DNA of 64,000 nt from Rhizobium sp. 11515TR (lineage in GTDB: Bacteria; Pseudomonadota; Alphaproteobacteria; Rhizobiales; Rhizobiaceae), in contig NZ_CP022998.1 of assembly GCF_002277895.1 (NCBI RefSeq), positions 3,329,501 through 3,393,500 on the forward strand, in the 5' to 3' direction. The notes beneath the pieces were generated by a model. That model worked only from the letters and a program-made list of their open reading frames with translations, did no database searches and was not told where the DNA came from. Shown here in pieces: positions 16,770 to 25,019 of the stretch; positions within the stretch are counted from its first letter, which is position 1; every line of letters begins with the position of its first letter. Made by a program: the position numbers and the translations under genes.

Positions 16770-17615
16770 TCAGGGCTTCGGCCGATTTCTGAACGCCTCG
16801 GCTTCGGCGTAGAACTTCTTTTCCCATTCCTTGTGGTTGTCGAGACCTTCCTTGATGAAGGGCGTGAAGATCGCCAGGTTCATCAGGGCCCAGTTGACGA
16901 AACGAGCCGGGAATTTCAGCGGCTTGACGAAATCGACGAAGAGCACAACGCGCGTCTTGTCGGTATGATTCCATGCTTCGTGCTCATAGGCGTCGTCGAA
17001 GATCAGCGCCTTGCCTTCCTGCCAATGGCAAACCTGCTTGTCGACGCGGATGGCGAGCTTCTCGTTCGGCTCCGGCACAATGAGGCCGAGATGTAGGCGC
17101 AGCACGCCGTTATAGGGGCCGCGGTGGGCGGGGAGATGCTTGCCGGGCTCGAAGATCGAGAACATGGCCGTCGTCAGGCCGGGGATCTTCTGCACGGCTG
17201 CCCAGGTATTCGGGCACGCCTTGATGTTCTGCTCCGACTTCACGCCAAAACCGAGGAGGAAAAAGGTCTTCCAGCGCGTATCCGTCGAAATGGTCTTCAC
17301 GTCGGTGGAGATGTCCTGGAAGGTCGGCAGCTCGCTCTGGCGCAGCAGCACCTTTTCGAGCTCGGCGCGAATGGCCGGAAAATCTTTTTCTATCTCGGCG
17401 GCCCAGGGGAAAGTGGCTGTGTCATAGACCGGCGGATTGCCGAGCTTGGCATATTTCAGGTTGAGGCTTTCGGCCCAGGCTACGATGCTCATGAAAAAGC
17501 GGGTCATGGCGCTCGGGCGGTCCATCGGCGCAATGCCGGCGGTGCCGAAGGTCTGTTCCGGAGCAGGAGATTGGTTGGAAGTGGGAGCAGGTGCGCTCAA
17601 GGGACTCTCCGTCAT
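16770..17615 (-). CDS. Aspartyl/asparaginyl beta-hydroxylase family lipid hydroxylase (LpxO/OlsC-like)
   Basis: A 281-residue 2-oxoglutarate/Fe(II) enzyme. The iron ligands are in HRGPYNGVLRLHLGL and in the downstream FDDAYEHEAWN; the following VVLFVDF is typical of LpxO. A hydrophobic C-terminal stretch (VNWALMNLAIFTPFI) fits membrane association. The N-terminus is Pro/Ser-rich and poorly conserved; ATG 17615 is taken as start although no clear ribosome site is visible. LpxO hydroxylates lipid A acyl chains and the related rhizobial OlsC hydroxylates ornithine lipid acyl chains. Which applies here is unresolved. Confidence 0.8.
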   Translation of the reverse strand: MTESPLSAPAPTSNQSPAPEQTFGTAGIAPMDRPSAMTRFFMSIVAWAESLNLKYAKLGNPPVYDTATFPWAAEIEKDFPAIRAELEKVLLRQSELPTFQDISTDVKTISTDTRWKTFFLLGFGVKSEQNIKACPNTWAAVQKIPGLTTAMFSIFEPGKHLPAHRGPYNGVLRLHLGLIVPEPNEKLAIRVDKQVCHWQEGKALIFDDAYEHEAWNHTDKTRVVLFVDFVKPLKFPARFVNWALMNLAIFTPFIKEGLDNHKEWEKKFYAEAEAFRNRPKP

Positions 17616-17917
17616 GTCTGTCTTTTGGGGCGGTGCGGTCCGGGAGGAAGTTGCGCGGGGAATCCACATGCGAATCCCGGAGCGAGAACAGGCTTGTCAT
17701 TGGGAATGCCTTGCCTGTGCTTATCCTGATCGACGCCCGACTCCTTGTGTTATGCGGTGATCTTAATAGGCGATTATATGAGTTGATTAGTCGAATTTCG
17801 CAAGAGAGTCCGTTCGCAGCGAGCGGTGGTTTGTCGTGGAATAAATCTCTGCGATTCTCGAGAGGGATTCACCTCAGAATCGGCAAAAATGCGGCGAGAT
17901 CTGCCGATCTCCAATCA
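17616..17917. other. Intergenic region without a recognised gene
   Basis: About 300 bases, lower in GC than the flanks, between two minus-strand genes. It should hold the promoter of the LpxO/OlsC-like gene. No conserved protein, RNA or clear operator was seen. Confidence 0.4.
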
Positions 17918-18307
17918 CTAAGCTGTTTGAGCCTGAATTATTAGCCGGACAATTGCAAGCCCTGCTATCACGGCTGTAATCGACAGGAAAACGGACAGGC
18001 CCACATAGACGATGGCCGGCATCCATTGGCCGCGTTCCCAGAGCACGACGCTCTCCAGCGCAAAGGTCGAAAACGTCGTGAATCCACCTAGAAGGCCTGT
18101 TGTCAGAAACAACCGCATCTCCTGCGACATACCGCCGCGAAAAGCGAAATACTCCGTCAGCAGCCCCATGATGAAGGCACCAAGCACATTGATGATCAAC
18201 GTGCCGAATGGAAACTCGATCCCGAGCAGGCGGGCGGCGACCTCGTTGACACCGAGACGGAATGCACCGCCCAATCCGGCACCGAGAAACACGACAAGAT
18301 AGAGCAC
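17918..18307 (-). CDS. crcB: Fluoride ion channel CrcB (Fluc)
   Basis: A 129-residue protein with four membrane helices. It carries the CrcB signature GGFTTFSTF near residue 75 and the early FPFGTLIINVLGAFIMG segment. The start is assigned to GTG 18307, which follows GGAGG by five bases; a TTG at 18334 would add nine residues. CrcB dimers let fluoride leak out of the cell. It lies 23 bases after the CLC-type antiporter gene, and both are downstream of a fluoride riboswitch. Confidence 0.92.
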   Translation of the reverse strand: MLYLVVFLGAGLGGAFRLGVNEVAARLLGIEFPFGTLIINVLGAFIMGLLTEYFAFRGGMSQEMRLFLTTGLLGGFTTFSTFALESVVLWERGQWMPAIVYVGLSVFLSITAVIAGLAIVRLIIQAQTA

Positions 18308-18330
18308 GACAACCTCCAGCCGTCCTTGCG

Positions 18331-19701
18331 TCAAACCTTTCCGACCTTATGGGCATTTTCCCGCCGCGTCTTCAAGCTGCGCTCGCGAATATGGCGAAGC
18401 GGCGTGTCGGCTGGGATGTTATCGGAAGCCGCGCTCTTGGCGACGCCGAGCCTCTGCGAGAGATAGATGCTGGTGTGGCCGCTACAGATGTAGGCAAGAA
18501 AGCATGCGACAGCGAGGTAGCCGGCATGCGTCGCGCCGAACAGCTCGATCCCCATGATCATACAGGCAAGCGGCGTATTGGTGGCACCGGCAAAGACGGC
18601 GACGAAGCCCAACGCAGCAAAGAGGTCGACCGGTGCGCCAAGAATGGCGGCAAGCGCATTGCCGAGTGCAGCCCCGATGAAGAACAGAGGCGTCACTTCG
18701 CCGCCCTTGAAGCCGGAGCTGAGTGTCACGATCGTGAAAAGCGCTTTCCAGAACCAGCTCCAGTAGTCGACATGGGCGGGATCGAAGAAGCCGAGGATCG
18801 TCGCATCGCTTGGGTTGGGCGACCAGACACCAAGCCCGAGATATTGCCGGGTGCCGAGCAGGTAAACGAGGCCGATCAGGACCGCGCTGGCGATGACCGG
18901 CCGCAGCGGCGCATAGGCGCAGAACCGTTTGAACGCCGCCGACGCAGCATGCGAGAGCTCGCTGAAGCAACGTGCGGCCAAACCGAAGATGACGCCGGCA
19001 AGCCCGACCTTGATGAGCAGCAGCGCATCGAGATGGAACGTGCTGACCGGCGTGCCTGAGAGATAGCCGATGTGATACTGGATATGCTCGATGCCCCAGG
19101 CATGGCACGTCCAATCGGCCGCGATCGCAGCAGCGAGGTTCGGGATCAGCGCCTCATATTGTATCCGCCCGATCGTCAAAACTTCGAGAGCGAAGACAGC
19201 ACCGGCGATCGGCGTGCCAAACACCGCGCCGAAGCCCGCGGCGATTCCCGCCATGAGGAGGATGCGGATCTCGGCGTGGGTGAGCCGGAACACCTTTGCA
19301 AAGGCGCTGGCAATGCTGCCGCCGAGCTGCACCGCTGTCCCTTCGCGTCCCGCCGAACCACCGACCAGATGCGTCAGAACCGTCGAGACCAGGATAAAGG
19401 GAGCCATGCGCAGCGGCACGCCACCACCAGGCTCATGAATCTGGTCTACGATCAGATTGTTACCGCCTTCCGAGCCTCGGCCAAAGCGCTGGTAGACCAG
19501 CACCATGAGGAAACCGGCAACTGGCATCAGGAAAATCAGCCAGGGATGATCGAAGCGCGCGGCCGTAGCCTTGTCGAGGCTCCAGAGAAACAGCGCGCAG
19601 AGCGAGCCGACGACCACAGCCATCGGCGCCACGAGAACGATCCATTTGAACAGGCTGCGGAATTGCTGAAAACGATGATGAAAATAAGCGGATGCGGACA
19701 T
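18331..19701 (-). CDS. CLC-F type fluoride/proton antiporter
   Basis: A 456-residue CLC protein with about ten to twelve membrane segments and no CBS domains. The chloride-selectivity motif GSGIP is replaced by GGNNLI (Asn81-Asn82). The gating-glutamate segment reads GREGTAVQ (Glu120), with Thr rather than Pro. Both features are those of riboswitch-linked CLC-F fluoride exporters. ATG 19701 has GGAGGGG upstream and overlaps the stop of a 28-codon upstream ORF (TGATG). It forms an operon with crcB. Annotation as a generic chloride channel would probably be wrong. Confidence 0.87.
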   Translation of the reverse strand: MSASAYFHHRFQQFRSLFKWIVLVAPMAVVVGSLCALFLWSLDKATAARFDHPWLIFLMPVAGFLMVLVYQRFGRGSEGGNNLIVDQIHEPGGGVPLRMAPFILVSTVLTHLVGGSAGREGTAVQLGGSIASAFAKVFRLTHAEIRILLMAGIAAGFGAVFGTPIAGAVFALEVLTIGRIQYEALIPNLAAAIAADWTCHAWGIEHIQYHIGYLSGTPVSTFHLDALLLIKVGLAGVIFGLAARCFSELSHAASAAFKRFCAYAPLRPVIASAVLIGLVYLLGTRQYLGLGVWSPNPSDATILGFFDPAHVDYWSWFWKALFTIVTLSSGFKGGEVTPLFFIGAALGNALAAILGAPVDLFAALGFVAVFAGATNTPLACMIMGIELFGATHAGYLAVACFLAYICSGHTSIYLSQRLGVAKSAASDNIPADTPLRHIRERSLKTRRENAHKVGKV

Positions 19702-19787
19702 CAATCTGCCCCTCCCGTGAAGCACACGCATGGTCTTCCGGGGCCGGTGAACAAGAAACAGTGGGGTAACGGTAAGATAACAGGCAT
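19701..19787 (-). CDS. 28-codon upstream ORF between riboswitch and CLC-F
   Basis: ATG 19787 is preceded by AAGGAG at seven bases and the frame runs 28 residues to a TGA that overlaps the CLC-F start. The peptide ([18 protein letters not shown]...) is Pro/Cys/Phe-rich with no family. Its ribosome site lies in the segment complementary to the 3' end of the riboswitch aptamer. This suggests that fluoride controls initiation here and passes the effect to CLC-F by coupling. Confidence 0.45.
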   Translation of the reverse strand: MPVILPLPHCFLFTGPGRPCVCFTGGAD

Positions 19788-19825
19788 GACTCTACTCCTT
19801 CGCCTTTCAGGCGTGTTGAGTAGGA
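19787..19825 (-). promoter_or_regulatory. Predicted riboswitch expression platform
   Basis: Read on the minus strand, the aptamer end GACTCCTACTC can pair with GAGTAGAGTC, which begins at the last bases of the AAGGAG ribosome site of the upstream ORF. One bulged base interrupts the pairing, and a small CGCCT-GAA-AGGCG hairpin lies in the loop. Fluoride binding would occupy the aptamer side and free the ribosome site. This is a pairing argument, not a folding calculation. Confidence 0.5.
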
Positions 19826-19893
19826 GTCATCAGCTTCCCTGGAGAAATCAGAGCAGCGGTTCGGCCACCAAGGCCCGGCAGAAATCCATTACC
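19818..19893 (-). ncRNA. Fluoride (crcB motif) riboswitch aptamer
   Basis: On the minus strand the RNA begins GGUAAUGG, contains GAACCGC, and ends with GCUGAUGACUCCUAC, the highly conserved 3' signature of the crcB-motif riboswitch. A GGCC...GGCC hairpin lies between. It sits directly upstream of the CLC-F and crcB genes, exactly the genes this class controls. The conserved 3' block and context are strong; the 5' helix departs somewhat from consensus. Confidence 0.82.
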
Positions 19894-19945
19894 GTTGTAT
19901 TTTCCATACAGAAGCAGGCCCGCCGCTGTCAACGGGCAGCAGCCG

Positions 19946-20776
19946 TCACACCGCCTGGGCAATCATCTCGATCGGCGCAAGCAGCCCGCCTTCGACCGAC
20001 ACGTTGACATTGCTCATGCGCTCACCAGCCCGGGGACCCATCAGCGTACGGACGCCCTGGTCTCGCACCTCGCCCGCCGCAGCGGCCCTGGCACGCGCTT
20101 CATGTGCCAATCGGATTGCGAGAGCACTGCGGTCCTGCTCGAGCTCCACCGTGAAGCCGGCTTCGTCAAGCAGATGGCGATAGATATCGGGGCTGCGGAC
20201 GAAGCTCGTTTCCAGCTCCATAGCCCAGGGCATCGGAAAGGGGAGCGCGCCGTCTCGCATCTGCATGATCTCATAGAGGCCGAAACGGCCGCCCGGCTTG
20301 AGAATGCGCCTGACCTCGGAAAACAGTCTCGCCTTGTCCTCTATATTCATGCCGACGTGAATGAGCGTCGCACGATCGAAACTGCCGCTCTCGAAAGGCA
20401 ATGCCAACGCGCTGCCCTGCCGGAAGGAAACCAGATCCTCCAGGCCGCAGCGAACCGTCAGCGAATTGGCGACCTGAACGAATTCCTCGGTGAGATCGAT
20501 GCCCGATACGATGCATCCGTAGGAGTCGGCAAAATGGCGGGCAGGCCCGCCAAGGCCGGAGCCGATATCGGCAAGACGCAGGCCTGCAGAAAGATCGAGA
20601 TCCCTCGCGAAATCCACCGTTGCGGCATGTCGCCCCAAATGGAATTCATCGACGTCAGCCAGATCGCGGATGCGAAGATTGTCGACATCCTTGCCGTCGG
20701 CCGCAAGCGTTTGCAGGATCGCCGTTTCCAGCGATCCGTGCGTGTAGTGGCTGGCAACTTTTTCCTCGGTAGACAT
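19946..20776 (-). CDS. Class I SAM-dependent methyltransferase
   Basis: A 276-residue methyltransferase. Motif I is LADIGSGLGGPARHFA near residue 68; a motif II acidic strand follows (VSGIDLTEEF), then ALPFESGSFDRATLIHVGMNI and the motif III region ILKPGGRFGLYEIM. The architecture resembles sarcosine/dimethylglycine or ubiquinone-type methyltransferases, but the acceptor cannot be named. Start ATG 20776 has GGGAG upstream. It is downstream of, but 41 bases from, the thuB-like gene on the same strand. Confidence 0.83.
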   Translation of the reverse strand: MSTEEKVASHYTHGSLETAILQTLAADGKDVDNLRIRDLADVDEFHLGRHAATVDFARDLDLSAGLRLADIGSGLGGPARHFADSYGCIVSGIDLTEEFVQVANSLTVRCGLEDLVSFRQGSALALPFESGSFDRATLIHVGMNIEDKARLFSEVRRILKPGGRFGLYEIMQMRDGALPFPMPWAMELETSFVRSPDIYRHLLDEAGFTVELEQDRSALAIRLAHEARARAAAAGEVRDQGVRTLMGPRAGERMSNVNVSVEGGLLAPIEMIAQAV

Positions 20777-20817
20777 GCGTGCACTCCCAAGGTCTTGTCT
20801 GAAGGCTGACTATGATG

Positions 20818-21861
20818 TCAGACCTTCAGTTCGCGCCGTTCAACTTCAGTCACCATGGCAAGATCCAACACGCGCTGCAAGTTCGCAGCGTGTCTGAAGC
20901 TCGGGTCCTGGCTGCTGCCGGTCATGACAGCGTCAGCGAAGCGCTGATAGTTGGTCGGAACCGGCGGTACTTCAAGCACCCTCCACGTCGCCGTTTCCGT
21001 ATCATCGCCCAGGCAACCGCGCAGTTCGGAACCGTTGGGGCTATGGGACACTTCCAGGCCGCCGCGCTCGCCATAGATGCGGAGCTTCAGCTCGTTCAGA
21101 TGCCCCGTCGCCCAGCGGCTCGCGTGCACGACGCCGAGCGCGCCGTTGGCGAAATCGACCGACATCGAGAAGCTGTCATTCGCATCGAGCGTATATTCGC
21201 CGATGCGCTCGCCGGGAGCCTTGGCGAAGGTCTTGAGACGGGCAAAGACGTGATCGATATCGGTCGCGGCGCCATAGGCGGCGAAGTCGAGGATATGGAT
21301 GCCGATATCGCCGAGAACGCCGTTCGAGCCGTGGCCCGTCGACAGGCGCCACAGCCACTTGGACTCGCTGCGCCAGTCGCCCCATGCCTTAGAGACGAGC
21401 CAGCTCTGGAGGTAGGACGCCTCCACATGCTTGACCGTGCCGATCTCGCCCGAAATCACCATCTCGCGCGCCTTCTGCAGCTGCGCGACATTGCGGTAGG
21501 TCAGGTTGACCATATTGACGACCCCTGCCCTTTCGGCAGCTTCCGTCATCTCCAGAGCCTTTTCATAATTCTCCGCGAGAGGCTTCTCGCAGAGAACATG
21601 CTTGCCGGCAGCGAGCAGCGGAAGCGTCGTCGGATTATGAGCTTTGTCCGGCGTGACGTTGGTCACGGAATCGAACTCACCCCAGGCTAGCGCCTCGTCC
21701 AGCGATGAGAAGCGCTTCTTGATATCGAACGTGTCGCAAAAGGCGGTGAGCCTCGTCGCATCCGTATCGACGGCGCCGACGATTTCGACGCCAGGGATGC
21801 GGGCGAAATGCTCCACATGGTTCTTCGCCATGCCGCCCGTGCCAACTACTATGAGACGCAT
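20818..21861 (-). CDS. thuB: Gfo/Idh/MocA family oxidoreductase, ThuB-like
   Basis: A 347-residue NAD(P)-dependent dehydrogenase. The Rossmann start is IVVGTGGMAKNHVEHF, and the conserved CEKPLAENYEKA block lies near residue 95, followed by the C-terminal alpha/beta domain. It is 8 bases downstream of a ThuA-like gene, as thuB follows thuA in the trehalose utilisation loci of rhizobia. There ThuA and ThuB make and process 3-keto sugars. The transporter genes of the classical thu operon are not adjacent, so the symbol is by homology and pairing. Confidence 0.78.
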   Translation of the reverse strand: MRLIVVGTGGMAKNHVEHFARIPGVEIVGAVDTDATRLTAFCDTFDIKKRFSSLDEALAWGEFDSVTNVTPDKAHNPTTLPLLAAGKHVLCEKPLAENYEKALEMTEAAERAGVVNMVNLTYRNVAQLQKAREMVISGEIGTVKHVEASYLQSWLVSKAWGDWRSESKWLWRLSTGHGSNGVLGDIGIHILDFAAYGAATDIDHVFARLKTFAKAPGERIGEYTLDANDSFSMSVDFANGALGVVHASRWATGHLNELKLRIYGERGGLEVSHSPNGSELRGCLGDDTETATWRVLEVPPVPTNYQRFADAVMTGSSQDPSFRHAANLQRVLDLAMVTEVERRELKV

Positions 21862-21869
21862 CTGATACC

Positions 21870-22655
21870 TCAGCGATAACCGGCTTCGCCGGCTTGATGC
21901 AGTTTCGGGCCGCGTTCGACGATCGGCTCCAACGCCTTTTCGACGGGCACATTCGGCGCATCATGGATGCTGGCCTGAGTGCCGAGCGGGTTGTAGGCCC
22001 ATTTTACGGAATTGATCAGAACCTTCTGAACCGTACCGTTGTGATAGGTCGGATAGGTCTCGTGACCGGGGCGGAAATAGAAGATGTTACCGGCACCGCG
22101 ACGCCAGGTCATGCCAGAGCGGAAGACTTCGCCGCCCTGGAACCATGAGATGAACACGGTTTCCAGCGGCTCCGGAACGGAGAACTGCTCGCCATACATT
22201 TCCTCATTCTCAAGCTCGAAATGCTCGCCGAGCCCAGCTGCGATCGGATGGCGGGGGTTGATGACCCAGAGACGCTCGCGCTCACCGGCTTCGCGCCATT
22301 TCAGCGCGCAGGGCGTCCCCATCAGGCGCTTGAAGACCTTGGAGAAATGGCCCGAATGCAGCACGATGAGGCCCATGCCTTCCCACACCCGCTTGGCGAC
22401 GCGCTCGACGACCTCGTCCTTGACGGCGCCGTGATCCTTGTGGCCCCACCACAGAAGGACGTCCGTGTCTTTCATGCGCGCTTCGCTGAGGCCATGCTCA
22501 GGCTCCTGCAACGTTGCAGTGGTCGCCTCGATGCCGGCATCGGCATTCAGCGCCTTGGCGATGGTGTTATGCATGCCCTCCGGATAGATCTCGGCGACGA
22601 CCTTGTTTGTTTGCTCATGAATGTTCTCGCCCCAAACGACGGCACGAATAGTCAT
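21870..22655 (-). CDS. thuA: ThuA family protein (trehalose utilisation)
   Basis: A 261-residue glutamine amidotransferase-fold protein. Characteristic segments are [15 protein letters not shown] at the start, [12 protein letters not shown] near residue 85, [19 protein letters not shown], and [13 protein letters not shown] near the end. These are very close to rhizobial ThuA as remembered. It precedes the Gfo/Idh/MocA partner in a two-gene operon. Two LacI-type palindromes lie upstream. Confidence 0.85.
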   Translation of the reverse strand: MTIRAVVWGENIHEQTNKVVAEIYPEGMHNTIAKALNADAGIEATTATLQEPEHGLSEARMKDTDVLLWWGHKDHGAVKDEVVERVAKRVWEGMGLIVLHSGHFSKVFKRLMGTPCALKWREAGERERLWVINPRHPIAAGLGEHFELENEEMYGEQFSVPEPLETVFISWFQGGEVFRSGMTWRRGAGNIFYFRPGHETYPTYHNGTVQKVLINSVKWAYNPLGTQASIHDAPNVPVEKALEPIVERGPKLHQAGEAGYR

Positions 22656-22701
22656 TACGGCACTCCTCTAATACCATTAGAATTGAATAGGTTATGCGAT
22701 C

Positions 22702-22713
22702 CAAAGCGCTTTG
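22702..22713. promoter_or_regulatory. LacI-type operator upstream of thuA
   Basis: CAAAGCGCTTTG is a perfect 12-bp palindrome with the central CG typical of LacI-family operators. It lies 47 bases before the thuA start. A second similar site is 69 bases further upstream. Confidence 0.5.
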
Positions 22714-22770
22714 GGAAAGCGCCGTATTTCAAGCCTCCATCAGCCCATCCAGTGCAAGACATAATGCGTT

Positions 22771-22782
22771 CAAAGCGATTTG
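22771..22782. promoter_or_regulatory. Second LacI-type operator upstream of thuA
   Basis: CAAAGCGATTTG differs from the perfect palindrome at 22702-22713 at one base. The paired arrangement supports repression by looping or cooperative binding. It differs from the operator of the LacI gene at 30430, so another regulator is expected. Confidence 0.45.
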
Positions 22783-22819
22783 ACAAAGCCAAAAGCAACC
22801 ATGAACAACACCTCTGTTT

Positions 22820-23161
22820 TCAGTGCGACACGGATTTTGAAAAGAGGTTCACGACGAGTACGCCAGCGATGATCAATGCGAGACCGACGATCGCGGCGAG
22901 ATCGAGTTTTTGCCGGAAAAGCACCACGCCCACCATCGAAATCAGCACGATGCCAAGCGCGCTCCAGATGGCGTAGGCGATGCCCACCGGGATGACCCGC
23001 AACGTTACCGAAAGGCAATAGAACGCCGCCGTATAGCAGATCACCAGAACGACCGTCGGGCCGAGGCGCGTAAACTGCTGCGACATCTGCAATGCCGTCG
23101 TGCCGATCACTTCAAGCACGATCGCGACCAGCAGCATTGCATAGACCGATGCGTTCGCCAT
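22820..23161 (-). CDS. SMR family small multidrug/guanidinium exporter
   Basis: A 113-residue protein with four membrane helices. The essential membrane glutamate is in VAIVLEVIGTTAL (Glu17), and the YAIWSALGIV segment of helix 3 is conserved with EmrE. It works as a dimer exchanging protons for cationic compounds. It follows a TetR repressor gene by 19 bases in the same direction, a common self-regulated drug-efflux pair. Confidence 0.87.
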   Translation of the reverse strand: MANASVYAMLLVAIVLEVIGTTALQMSQQFTRLGPTVVLVICYTAAFYCLSVTLRVIPVGIAYAIWSALGIVLISMVGVVLFRQKLDLAAIVGLALIIAGVLVVNLFSKSVSH

Positions 23162-23180
23162 TCCATTATCTCCGATAGGG

Positions 23181-23744
23181 CTAGAGCTGTGTCAGCTCGA
23201 TCAACCGGTCGATCAGCCTTTGACGGGCACTCTCGTCCAAGTCGTGGCTGCCGAGCAGGTCGGCAAGCCAGATCCCATCGGCCGCCAATCTGACGATTGC
23301 CGCATCCACCGAGGAGTCCGTGCCGACATATTCCTCGCTGCGCTCGCGCACCCACTGATGCCACCGCTGCCGCAATTGCGGCTCGGTGAGCAGCACCATC
23401 GTCACCTGTGCCCAGTCCTTCGTACCCTGCGGCTGATCGCGCAGCGCCAGGCAGGCATGCAGGTAGCCGCGGGTAAAGCGGCCATGCGGCAACGGATCAG
23501 CGCGCATCGCTTCCTCGATCGCAGCGTCCAGCCGCTCCAGCAGGCTGTCGAACAGTGCTTCCAGCAGCATGTTCTTGCTGGGGAAGTGATGCAACAATCC
23601 GCCCTTGCTGACACCGGAGGCGCCAGAAACGGCATCCAGCGTCACCGCAGTCATCCCTTTTTCGGAAGCAAGTCGCGCCGCTACCTCCAGCAACTGCTGG
23701 CGAACGAACAACGGCTGCTTTTTTCTATGGTGGGCGGTGGACAT
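23181..23744 (-). CDS. TetR/AcrR family transcriptional regulator
   Basis: A 187-residue repressor with an N-terminal helix-turn-helix (about residues 12-58, GMTAVTLDAVSGASGVSKGGLLHHF) and a ligand-binding C-terminal domain of the TetR_C_6 kind. It probably represses itself and the following SMR exporter gene. No clear palindrome was recognised in the short upstream region. Confidence 0.85.
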   Translation of the reverse strand: MSTAHHRKKQPLFVRQQLLEVAARLASEKGMTAVTLDAVSGASGVSKGGLLHHFPSKNMLLEALFDSLLERLDAAIEEAMRADPLPHGRFTRGYLHACLALRDQPQGTKDWAQVTMVLLTEPQLRQRWHQWVRERSEEYVGTDSSVDAAIVRLAADGIWLADLLGSHDLDESARQRLIDRLIELTQL

Positions 23745-23838
23745 GGCGACATAACATACCAGTTGGACGGTTTCGTCAACGCTCTAATCGGTAGTGTCTA
23801 GGCCTAATTGTTTATGGTGATCTCGTGTTGTTGCCTCC

Positions 23839-24927
23839 TCAGTTTACAGAATGATGAGCCGCATCCTTCTCGTCGAAGATGCTGACCTTGGTTGCCTCTA
23901 CGGCGAAGGCGATCGGCGAGCCGGTCGTGATCGTCGTCATGCCGGGATCCGTGCCGATGATCTTCGAGCCATCCTTGAGCCGAACGTGAACGAGCGAACG
24001 GTCGCCCAAGCGTTCGACGGTCTCGACCTGGCCGCCGATATCGCCCTTCTCCGCCGTCGTCACGACCAGATGCTCCGGGCGGATACCGAGCGTCAGCCCG
24101 GAATTCGAAAGGCCGTTAAGCGCGACAGCCGTTTTGATGACCGAGCCATCCGGCAAGGTCGCCGTTGCCAGCCCGCCCGCTTCATCCAGGCCGGCTATGT
24201 TGATAAAGTTCATGCCGGGTGAGCCAACGAACTGGGCGACATAGCGCGTCGCCGGGCGCGTGTAGATCTCGACAGGAGTCGCCACTTGCTCGATCTTCTT
24301 GTTGTTCAAGAGCACGATACGGTCGGCAAGCGTCATCGCCTCCACCTGGTCGTGGGTGACGAAAACCATCGTTGCGCCCAGCCGCTCATGCAATTGCGCT
24401 AGCTCGACTCGCGTACGGGTGCGCAGGCCGGCATCGAGGTTGGAGAGCGGCTCGTCGAACAGGAAGACATCCGGCTCACGCACGATAGCGCGGCCGATTG
24501 CGACACGCTGGCGCTGGCCGCCGGAGAGTGCCGAGGGCTTGCGATCGAGAAGGTGTGGCATTTCCAGGATCTTTGCGGCTTCTTCGATGCGCCTGGCAAT
24601 CTCGTGCTTGGGCGTTTTGATATTTTTCAGGCCGAAGGACATGTTGTCGCGAACCGTCATGTGCGGATAGAGCGCGTAGGACTGAAAGACCATCGACACA
24701 CCACGCTCGCCCGGCGGCAGCTGGTCGACCCGCTTTCCGCCGATCCAGATTTCGCCGCTGGTGATCGTCTCGAGACCTGCAATCATGCGGAGCAAGGTCG
24801 ACTTGCCGCAGCCCGAACCGCCGAGGAAGACAACGAACTCGCCGCGCTCGATCGTCAGATCGATGTCGTTCAGAACCTGCACCGCACCGAAATGCTTGGT
24901 GAGGGATTTGATATTGATACCTGCCAC
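23839..24927 (-). CDS. Sugar ABC transporter ATP-binding protein (UgpC/MalK type)
   Basis: A 362-residue ATPase of the CUT1 sugar importers. Walker A is GGSGCGKST near residue 35, the signature is LSGGQRQR near 134, Walker B is VFLFDEPLSNLDA, and a C-terminal TOBE/regulatory domain follows. It is the last gene of the six-gene sugar operon, separated from the second permease gene by a 92-base gap containing a hairpin. Confidence 0.92.
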   Translation of the reverse strand: MAGINIKSLTKHFGAVQVLNDIDLTIERGEFVVFLGGSGCGKSTLLRMIAGLETITSGEIWIGGKRVDQLPPGERGVSMVFQSYALYPHMTVRDNMSFGLKNIKTPKHEIARRIEEAAKILEMPHLLDRKPSALSGGQRQRVAIGRAIVREPDVFLFDEPLSNLDAGLRTRTRVELAQLHERLGATMVFVTHDQVEAMTLADRIVLLNNKKIEQVATPVEIYTRPATRYVAQFVGSPGMNFINIAGLDEAGGLATATLPDGSVIKTAVALNGLSNSGLTLGIRPEHLVVTTAEKGDIGGQVETVERLGDRSLVHVRLKDGSKIIGTDPGMTTITTGSPIAFAVEATKVSIFDEKDAAHHSVN

Positions 24928-24977
24928 TTTACGCCTCCTGCGGAAAAATCGAATTCATCGAACTTGCCATTCATCGC

Positions 24978-25008
24978 GCCCCGCCCGGCGGCTTTCGCCG
25001 AACGGGGC
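24978..25008 (-). other. Intercistronic hairpin in the sugar ABC operon
   Basis: GCCCCG (24978-24983) and GGCG (24987-24990) pair with CGCC (24996-24999) and CGGGGC (25003-25008) across 3-base internal loops. It lies between the permease and ATPase genes and may set their relative expression. No T-tract is present. Confidence 0.45.
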
Positions 25009-25019
25009 TTCCGCATTGG

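Noticed and set aside
18331..19701. Generic voltage-gated chloride channel
   Set aside because: The altered selectivity motifs, the crcB neighbour and the fluoride riboswitch point to a CLC-F fluoride/proton antiporter.
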